NCBI GenBank assembly: GCA_964528595.1
Contig: CAZGTM010000028.1
Coordinates: 1-47,726, forward strand
DNA: 47,726 bases
Origin: CAYFKJ01 sp964528595
GTDB lineage: Bacteria > Pseudomonadota > Alphaproteobacteria > UBA2966
Reading direction: 5' to 3'
Shown here: piece by piece, positions 41,883 through 47,726 of the stretch
Layout of the letters: each line of letters starts with the position of its first letter
Numbering within the stretch: position 1 is the stretch's first letter
The notes under the pieces: generated by a model
What the model was told of the DNA's origin: nothing
The model's input: only the letters and a program-made list of their open reading frames with translations
Database searches by the model: none
Program-made: the position numbers and the translations under genes

Positions 41883-43832
41883 CTATTTGGCGTCCTCTTC
41901 GGTCGCTTCTTCATCTGCGTCGCCCGCGGCTTCTTCCGCCTCGGGTTCGGCTTCGGTCTCCGCTTCCGCTTCTGCTTCCGTTTCTTCGCTGGTTTCCTCG
42001 GCAGCCTCGCCGGCTTCCTCGGTGGCTTCCTCGGCAGGCGCCTCGGCTTCCGCTTCAGCTTCCGCTTCAGGTTCAGCCGCCGCTTCCGTTTCCGCTTCCG
42101 CCGTCTCAGCGGCAGCACCAGCATCTTCTTCCTCGCCGCCTCTGGCCTTGCTCATGGCCGCGCCGAGGATATCGCCCAGGCTGGCGCCCGAATCGGAGCT
42201 GCCGTACTGGGCCATGGCTTCCTTCTCTTCCGCGATTTCGAGCGATTTGATCGACAGCGTGACGCGACGCGAATCGCGGTCGACGGTGTTGACCTTGGCA
42301 TCGACCTTGTCGCCGACGGCGAACCGGTCGGGCCGTTGCTCGGAGCGCTCACGCGACAGGTCACCCTTGCGGATGAAGCCCGTCATGCCGTCGCCGAAGC
42401 TGACCGAAATGCCGTTGTTGACAACTTCGCTCACCGTGCAGGTGACGACGGAACCACGTTTCAGTTCGTCGGCGCCGGCAAACGGATCGTCCGAGAGCTG
42501 CTTGATGCCTAGGCTGATGCGTTCGCGGTCGGTGTCGACGTCGAGCACCACGGCCTTGACCGTGTCGCCCTTCTTGTAGTCGGCGATGGCTTCCTCGCCG
42601 GCCTTGCTCCAGTCGAGGTCCGACAGGTGCACCATGCCGTCGACGTTGCCGTCGAGGCCGATGAACAGGCCGAACTCGGTGATGCTCTTGATCTCGCCTT
42701 CGATCTCGGTGCCCGACGGGTGGCTGCCGGCAAAGGCTTCCCACGGATTGTCGGCGCACTGCTTCAAGCCAAGGCTGATGCGGCGCTTTTGGGGATCGAC
42801 GTCCAGCACCATCACTTCGATTTCCTGGCTGGTCGAGACGATCTTGCCCGGATGGACGTTCTTCTTGGTCCAGCTCATTTCCGAGACGTGAACCAGGCCC
42901 TCGACGCCGGCTTCGAGCTCCACAAAGGCGCCGTAGTCGGTGATGTTGGTAACGCGGCCCTTGAACTTGGAACCGACCGGATAGGACGCTGCGGCGCCTT
43001 CCCAGGGATCGGCTTCAAGCTGCTTCATGCCCAGGCTGATGCGCTGGGTTTCGGCATTGACGCGGATGACCTGGACCTTGACGGTCTCGCCGATGGAAAC
43101 CGCTTCCGAGGGGTGGTTGACGCGGCGCCAGGCCATGTCGGTGACGTGCAGCAGGCCGTCGATACCGCCCAGGTCGACAAAGGCGCCGTAATCGGTGACG
43201 TTTTTGACGACGCCCTCCAGCACCTGGCCTTCTTTGAGGTTGGAAATCAGTTCCGAACGGGCCTCGGCGCGGGTTTCTTCCAGGACGGCGCGGCGTGAAA
43301 CCACGATGTTGCCGCGCATGCGGTCCATCTTGAGGATCTGGAAGGGTTGCGGGTTGCCCATCAACGGCGTGATGTCGCGCACCGGGCGCACATCGACCTG
43401 GCTGCCGGGCAGGAAGGCCACGGCGCCGGACAAATCGACGGTGAAACCGCCCTTGACGCGGCCGAAGATCACGCCGGTGGCGCGTTCGTTCTTTTCGAAG
43501 GCCTTTTCCAGCTTTTCCCAGGCTTCCTCGCGCCGCGCCTTGTCACGGCTGATGACGGCTTCGCCATTGGCGTTTTCCATACGCTCGAGGAAAACCTCGA
43601 CAGTGTCACCGGCCTTGATCTCGGGCGACTGACCCGCTTCGGAGAACTCCTTGAGCGGCACGCGGCCTTCGGATTTAAGGCCGACATCGATGATAACGAG
43701 GTCGTTTTCGATGGTGACGATGGTTCCGCGGACAACTGAACCGACGAGGTCTTCGGACGTGCCGTACGATTCCTCCAATAGGGCAGCGAAGTCCTCTTCC
43801 CCCGTGGGGGACGCGGTCGTGGTATCTGACAT
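41883..43832 (-). CDS. rpsA: 30S ribosomal protein S1 with long acidic C-terminal tail
   Basis: 649 residues. Six S1 RNA-binding repeats run from about residue 30 to 545; repeats such as VTDYGAFVDLGGIDGLLHVTDM and VTNITDYGAFVELEAGVEGL are easily seen. S1 bridges mRNA to the small ribosomal subunit. Most alphaproteobacterial S1 proteins are about 560-580 residues. Here the last 85 residues (565-649) are almost entirely Glu and Ala with some Thr, Asp, Pro and Gly, a disordered highly acidic tail. Start ATG 43832 has AGGAGAG upstream. A leader of about 200 nt separates it from cmk (43833-44040); I see no clear promoter there. The cmk-rpsA order is classical. Confidence 0.95.
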   Translation of the reverse strand: MSDTTTASPTGEEDFAALLEESYGTSEDLVGSVVRGTIVTIENDLVIIDVGLKSEGRVPLKEFSEAGQSPEIKAGDTVEVFLERMENANGEAVISRDKARREEAWEKLEKAFEKNERATGVIFGRVKGGFTVDLSGAVAFLPGSQVDVRPVRDITPLMGNPQPFQILKMDRMRGNIVVSRRAVLEETRAEARSELISNLKEGQVLEGVVKNVTDYGAFVDLGGIDGLLHVTDMAWRRVNHPSEAVSIGETVKVQVIRVNAETQRISLGMKQLEADPWEGAAASYPVGSKFKGRVTNITDYGAFVELEAGVEGLVHVSEMSWTKKNVHPGKIVSTSQEIEVMVLDVDPQKRRISLGLKQCADNPWEAFAGSHPSGTEIEGEIKSITEFGLFIGLDGNVDGMVHLSDLDWSKAGEEAIADYKKGDTVKAVVLDVDTDRERISLGIKQLSDDPFAGADELKRGSVVTCTVSEVVNNGISVSFGDGMTGFIRKGDLSRERSEQRPDRFAVGDKVDAKVNTVDRDSRRVTLSIKSLEIAEEKEAMAQYGSSDSGASLGDILGAAMSKARGGEEEDAGAAAETAEAETEAAAEPEAEAEAEAEAPAEEATEEAGEAAEETSEETEAEAEAETEAEPEAEEAAGDADEEATEEDAK

Positions 43833-44040
43833 AATCTCTCCTGAATAACTTGGCCGTTCCCGACAACGGTTAACTCAGCAGCGAAACCACAGTAATTCCA
43901 AAGGCTTAACAAGCCCAGGAAAAAGGCGGTGCGCTGAAAACAGCTATCTCTCTGAACGGCGTGCCTTGGTCTGAACGGCTAACGCATCAAAGTGCGGGTG
44001 TTGCGGGCCCGCTGCGTCTTCGACCGCCCGGGAACAGGTC

Positions 44041-44670
44041 TTAAGCCCCGGTCACTATCGCTTTCGCGGCAACGTATGCAGCGTCTATATCTAAATTTGA
44101 GGTATCTAGCAAGTGCGCATCTTCGGCGGGTTTCAGCGGCGCCGTCGCCCGTTCGGCGTCGCGGGCGTCTCGCTGGCGCATATCGGCCAGTACATTGGCC
44201 TCCAAAACGGCCTCTCCGCGCGCCGAAATTTCCAGCCAACGGCGGTGCGCACGCGCTTCATCGCTGGCCGTCACGAAGATTTTGCAATCGGCATCGGGGC
44301 ATACGACGGTACCGATATCGCGGCCGTCGAGGATGGCGCCCCCGGCTCCGTTCGGCGGGGATTTGGCGAAATTTCGTTGGTATGCCAAGAGGGCGGCCCG
44401 GACTTCCGGCACGACGGCGATTTTTGACGCCATTTCACCGGTTTGCTCTTCGCGCAACGCCGGGTCGGCAAGATCATTGGGCGTGAGAGCCATCGCTTCG
44501 GCCGCCGCGGCTTGGGTGTCAGCCGGGTCAATGCCGCCACGCAGCACCCGCAACGCGGTGGCGCGGTACAGGCTGCCGGTATCGAGGAAGGCGTAGCCAA
44601 AATCTTCAGCCAGGGCGCGGGCCAGGGTTCCCTTACCGGCGGCGGCCGGACCATCAATGGCAATAATCAT
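44041..44670 (-). CDS. cmk: (d)CMP kinase
   Basis: 209 residues, phosphorylates CMP and dCMP using ATP. The P-loop IDGPAAAGKGTLARAL is at 5-20, FLDTGSLYRATAL holds the CMP-binding region, LDGRDIGTVVCPDA is the central motif, and ISARGEAV with the RQRDARD helix forms the lid. The start ATG 44670 overlaps the aroA stop (ATGA), the usual aroA-cmk-rpsA arrangement in proteobacteria. It is cytosolic, and its role in pyrimidine salvage complements pyrF elsewhere in the window. Confidence 0.97.
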   Translation of the reverse strand: MIIAIDGPAAAGKGTLARALAEDFGYAFLDTGSLYRATALRVLRGGIDPADTQAAAAEAMALTPNDLADPALREEQTGEMASKIAVVPEVRAALLAYQRNFAKSPPNGAGGAILDGRDIGTVVCPDADCKIFVTASDEARAHRRWLEISARGEAVLEANVLADMRQRDARDAERATAPLKPAEDAHLLDTSNLDIDAAYVAAKAIVTGA

Positions 44671-46010
44671 TTCGCTTCCGTTTCAATGTACTCGATGTTG
44701 GCGCCCAGGCCGTTGAAAAGATCGGCGAACCCGGGGAAGCTTGTGTCTATGGGATGGCCGTCGTCGACCGCGACGGGATTTTTCGCCGCCATACCCAGAA
44801 CCAGGAAGGACATGGCGATACGGTGGTCGAGGTGGGTGGCGATGCTCACGCCGCCTTCCGGGGGTGCCCCGCCCTCGACGATCAGCCCGTCGTCCAATTC
44901 GGTCAGGCGGACGCCGCAGGCGCCGAGGCCGTCCGCCATGACCGCCAGACGGTCGCTTTCCTTGACGCGCAATTCGGCCAGGCCCCGCATCTCCGTCGTT
45001 CCCACGGCAAAGGCGGCGGCGACGGCGAGAATGGGAAATTCGTCGATCATGGAGGGTGCCCGGCGGGGGGGTACAACAACGCCTTTCAGGACGCTGTGAC
45101 GGGTCCTGATATCGGCCACCGGCTCGCCGGCTTCCACACGCTGGTTGAGATATTCGATGTCGGCGCCCATCTCGCGGAGGGTCGCGAACAGCCCGTCCCG
45201 CAAAGAGCTGACACAAACGTTTTTCACGACGATCTCGGCGCCCGGTATCAGTAGCGCGGCGACGACGGCAAAGGCGGCCTGCGATGGATCGCCCGGGACG
45301 TTGACTTCGGTTCCCCGCAGTTCGGGCTGGCCGGTCAGCGAAATCCGCCTTAATCCACCTTCGTCGGTCACGGTTACCTCGGCGCCGAAGTGCCGCAGCA
45401 TGTGTTCCGTGTGATCGCGGCTCGGTTCCGCTTCCACCACTGAGGTCGTGCCCGCCGTGCCGAGACCGGCCAGCAGGACGGCGGATTTGATTTGCGCCGA
45501 CGGCACCGGCAACCGGTACTCGATCGGCACCAGCGTGTGCCGGCCCTGGACGCGCAGCGGCAGACGCCCGCCCTCGCGGGCTGAAAACTGCGCCCCCATG
45601 CGTGACAGCGGCGTCATGATGCGTTTCATGGGCCGGCCGGATAGCGAGGCGTCGCCGCTGAAGTGGACGGGAAACGGGTGGTGCGCCGCGACACCCATCA
45701 GCAGGCGGACGCCGGTTCCGGAATTGCCGAGATCGAGCACGCTTTGCGGCTCGGTCAGGCCGCCGACACCGCGGCCTTCGATGCGTCCGTCGCCATCCGG
45801 TCGGCAGTCGACCGCCGCGCCCATAGCGCGAAGGGCGGCTGCCGTGCAGGCCACGTCTTCGCCCTGCGACAACCCGGTCACGGTGGTTTCACCGATGGCC
45901 AGCGCACCCAGGATCAGGGCCCGGTGCGATATGGATTTATCGCCCGGCACATGGATGGTTCCGGTTAGTTCTCGGGTCGGCGAAGATCGCAACGGGAGCA
46001 CGTGAGACAA
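44667..46010 (-). CDS. aroA: 3-phosphoshikimate 1-carboxyvinyltransferase (EPSP synthase)
   Basis: 447 residues, sixth step of the shikimate pathway: adds enolpyruvyl from PEP to shikimate-3-phosphate. VPGDKSISHRALILGAL gives the phosphate-binding Lys/Ser, LDLGNSGTGVRLLMG the PEP loop, RPMKRIMTPL and DEFPILAVAAAFA the rest of the active site. The overall pattern (GETTVTGLSQGEDV, SAQIKSAVLLAGL) is that of the class II group that includes the Agrobacterium CP4 enzyme. In the PEP loop the residue matching CP4 Ala100 is Gly. The start as given is TTG 46010 without a strong ribosome site; GTG 46001 is an alternative. Confidence 0.96.
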   Translation of the reverse strand: MSHVLPLRSSPTRELTGTIHVPGDKSISHRALILGALAIGETTVTGLSQGEDVACTAAALRAMGAAVDCRPDGDGRIEGRGVGGLTEPQSVLDLGNSGTGVRLLMGVAAHHPFPVHFSGDASLSGRPMKRIMTPLSRMGAQFSAREGGRLPLRVQGRHTLVPIEYRLPVPSAQIKSAVLLAGLGTAGTTSVVEAEPSRDHTEHMLRHFGAEVTVTDEGGLRRISLTGQPELRGTEVNVPGDPSQAAFAVVAALLIPGAEIVVKNVCVSSLRDGLFATLREMGADIEYLNQRVEAGEPVADIRTRHSVLKGVVVPPRRAPSMIDEFPILAVAAAFAVGTTEMRGLAELRVKESDRLAVMADGLGACGVRLTELDDGLIVEGGAPPEGGVSIATHLDHRIAMSFLVLGMAAKNPVAVDDGHPIDTSFPGFADLFNGLGANIEYIETEAK

Positions 46011-46196
46011 GGTCCGATGTGAGAGGTTCAGGGTTGGCTCGACTGTCTAGCACAAAGCCTCGCCGACCGGAACATGCCGATGGCCGCGGACGAACTTCAC
46101 AAAACGTTTTGACAGCCGGGGGGGATCGTGCCAAATGGGAATAACGCCGCGGTAAACAGCGGCCAAAAAACAACTCGACTATGGGAGGCTAATCGC

Positions 46197-46595
46197 GTGG
46201 TGAAAAAAGAGTGGGGAACGAAAAGGGAGTGCGCCGAGTGCGGGGCGCGCTTTTACGATCTCAATCGCGACCCGATCACCTGTCCCAAATGTGACACCGT
46301 ATTCGTCACCGAAACCAGCAAGCCCAGGGCGAAACCCAAGGCAAAGCCCGAGCCCGCGCCGACGCCCGCCGCACCCGCCGCGGCGCCGGCCAATGACGAC
46401 AAGGCTGAAGGGGAGGTGGATGAGGAGGTCGCCCTGCTGAGCGAAGCGGGGATCGAAGCCGAAGAGACGGAAGACGACGCCGAGGAAGGTTCCGACGGCC
46501 TAATCGCCGGTGAGTTCGACGGTGACGACGGCGAGGATGTCTCCGACGTGCTGGATGCACCCATCGAAAGCGGCGGCACCAGCGAAGGGACCTGA
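46197..46595 (+). CDS. TIGR02300 family zinc-ribbon protein
   Basis: 132 residues. The N-terminal 40 residues form a zinc ribbon with Cys12/Cys15 (CAEC) and Cys29/Cys32 (CPKC) around GARFYDLNRDPITC. The rest is a low-complexity Ala/Pro/Lys stretch followed by a strongly acidic tail. This matches the alphaproteobacterial family TIGR02300, whose function is unknown. The start is the first of two tandem GTGs at 46197, eight bases after a GGGAGG site. It is divergent from aroA, a conserved neighbourhood. Between them (46011-46196) no convincing promoter pair was found. Confidence 0.9.
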   Translation: MVKKEWGTKRECAECGARFYDLNRDPITCPKCDTVFVTETSKPRAKPKAKPEPAPTPAAPAAAPANDDKAEGEVDEEVALLSEAGIEAEETEDDAEEGSDGLIAGEFDGDDGEDVSDVLDAPIESGGTSEGT

Positions 46596-46731
46596 GCGGC
46601 GTTGAACACGGACCCGCGGGTGAGAATGGCGATTTTGTCATTTTCCCCTTGATTTCCATTTCCCTCGGGGGCATGTATTCCCCGCCCGCCGCCCGGACCC
46701 ATCCCGGCGCGCCAAACGCGGGACGATTTTT

Positions 46732-46807
<76 letters not shown>

Positions 46808-46815
46808 AAATTCAT

Positions 46816-46855
46816 CAAGGGGTTAGCTGGAAACGGCTAGCCCCTTGAGTTTTTT
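46816..46855 (+). terminator. Rho-independent terminator after tRNA-Ala
   Basis: CAAGGGGTTAGC, 8-nt loop, GCTAGCCCCTTG gives a 12-bp stem with one G-T wobble, followed by AGTTTTTT. It starts eight bases after the tRNA. Confidence 0.93.
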
Positions 46856-46963
46856 GAACCAAATAAAATCTCCATCGATGCGGCCCAAGCCAGGGCGGTA
46901 AACTGATGCTTCCCAAATCCCCACTATTTTGCGCGTGCGTGAGCCATAGCCGCGAAAGGGAAG

Positions 46964-46993
46964 TTGACAAAGAGTTCCCCAATAAACTGTAAT
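46964..46993 (+). promoter_or_regulatory. Promoter of the right-edge gene
   Basis: A perfect TTGACA (46964-46969) and TGTAAT (46988-46993) with 18-bp spacing, ending about 28 bp before the likely GTG start. The rest of 46856-47005 is comparatively AT-rich and shows nothing else. Confidence 0.6.
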
Positions 46994-47020
46994 AAGTTGA
47001 AAATAATGGGGGGTATGCTC

Positions 47021-47726
47021 GTGTCCAACGAATTGGAAAAGAGTATCGGCGTGCATTGCCGGTTTGCGCATTTCTCCGCCGTGGTGGCCTGTCTCGTCCT
47101 GATTGCCGTAACGACAGCGGGGCCCGAAAAAGAGACCGCTGCAATATTGGCCGATCTGGATGTGGCGCGTCAGGTCCAACAGGGCTGGCCGGCGATCAAA
47201 AAATCAATCAGCGATGACGTTAAGAAAGCTCAGCAAGGAAAGGCCAAATACTATGTATTTGGCTCGACGAGGATTGATGGCGAAGACGTCGACCTGGAGT
47301 TCAAGGTAGACCTTACCGGATTATGGACACCATTCCATAAACACCTCTATGTCCGAAAGGGGGCGTACGTCGCCAACCGCATCGCACGTTCGGGAAAAAC
47401 GATTTCGGAATTCAACGAACGGTTCGATTGGCTGGCCGACGTGTCATGGATTTACGTACCGCGCAAACCAAAACCGATCCTTTCCGTCGTCAAGTTGCTT
47501 GCCGGCGGAACCGAACGTGTGGTTGAGAGCGCCGTCAACTCGATTGTAACGGAAGTGACGCCAAAAGACGGCAAATGGCCAATGGATTCCGGTCGCGGAA
47601 ACGGTCGCCATCTGTGCATCGCCAAAGTTCAGACATGGGATCTTCTGTTTGGTGAATTTCCATCCGAGGCAGCTGTCACGCCTGTCCGAATCCTATCGGC
47701 GATTGGATTCCGAGCTTCTCGTGGAC
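47021..47726 (+). CDS. Unknown exported or membrane-anchored protein, 3' end beyond the window
   Basis: The frame stays open for more than 235 codons to the last base, so the gene is cut by the window edge. The GTG start at 47021 is favoured by a GGGGGG seven bases upstream; in-frame ATGs at 47006 and 47015 are alternatives. A hydrophobic helix AVVACLVLIAVTTAG about 20 residues in suggests a signal anchor or signal peptide. The remainder is a mixed alpha/beta, Lys-rich region with segments such as YYVFGSTRIDGEDVDLEF and SWIYVPRKPKPILSVV. No family is recognised. Codon and base use are less GC-rich than the core genes to its left. With tRNA-Ala directly upstream this may be the edge of an acquired region (inference). 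Confidence 0.6.
   Translation, partial: MSNELEKSIGVHCRFAHFSAVVACLVLIAVTTAGPEKETAAILADLDVARQVQQGWPAIKKSISDDVKKAQQGKAKYYVFGSTRIDGEDVDLEFKVDLTGLWTPFHKHLYVRKGAYVANRIARSGKTISEFNERFDWLADVSWIYVPRKPKPILSVVKLLAGGTERVVESAVNSIVTEVTPKDGKWPMDSGRGNGRHLCIAKVQTWDLLFGEFPSEAAVTPVRILSAIGFRASRG

Noticed and set aside
46815..47179. Two minus-strand frames right of tRNA-Ala
   Set aside because: They read through the tRNA terminator and oppose a longer frame with its own promoter and ribosome site.

Overview
This is a GC-rich chromosomal window from an alphaproteobacterium, most like the Rhodospirillales and related groups. The evidence is gene content and order: chvI-chvG-hprK-rapZ-EIIA-HPr-EI; a DivL-type kinase near tsaE-amgK-murU-addB-addA-trxA; and folC/accD/trpA/trpB/trpF/pyrF/ihfB/rpsA/cmk/aroA. 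One run of 100 Ns at 15165-15264 shows it is a draft or metagenome assembly. Coding density is high. The longest gene-free stretches are about 220 bp (11642-11863 and 17352-17573) and 208 bp (43833-44040), so no gap exceeds 300 bp.

Layout. 67-4060: pckA with its terminator, a HugZ-like FMN-binding protein and a MATE transporter. 4230-10563: a tightly packed plus-strand regulatory block with the ChvI/ChvG two-component system, HPr kinase, RapZ, a mannose-type EIIA, HPr and Enzyme I. It forms a phosphorelay without a visible sugar permease. 10604-13607: an EF-hand/M23 periplasmic protein, ahcY with a strong promoter overlapped by an inverted repeat, and a TfoX-N protein. 13563-17025: a minus-strand accessory cluster of an AraC-type regulator, a nitrilase broken by the assembly gap, and an isopenicillin-N-synthase-like 2-oxoglutarate oxygenase. 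17166-20111: a small ORF, a second MATE transporter and an extended SDR reductase.

20217-32921: DivL-like kinase (Tyr in place of the phosphoacceptor His), a convergent ferredoxin-NADP reductase, then five genes joined by ATGA overlaps: tsaE, the amgK/murU cell-wall recycling pair and addB/addA. trxA follows with its own promoter and terminator. 32986-33081 is a nested palindromic repeat. 33099-41774 is a long minus-strand run, read right to left: sppA, ihfB, lapA, an ornithine-cyclodeaminase-family gene, pyrF, trpF, trpB, trpA, accD, folC. Upstream of it lie rpsA, cmk and aroA on the same strand. 46197-47726: a zinc-ribbon protein, tRNA-Ala(GGC) with a strong terminator, and an open frame with its own promoter that runs off the right edge.

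Functionally the window is mostly housekeeping and regulation: carbon-flux control (PEP carboxykinase, PTS phosphorelay, ChvIG), SAH recycling, DNA-end repair, tryptophan, pyrimidine, folate and fatty-acid precursors, and translation. No self-evident new multi-gene system was found. The items most worth a second look are the DivL Tyr substitution, the CDPC thioredoxin, the spurious scaffold gap, the 24-bp perfect inverted repeat, the ahcY operator, and the unknown gene next to tRNA-Ala.
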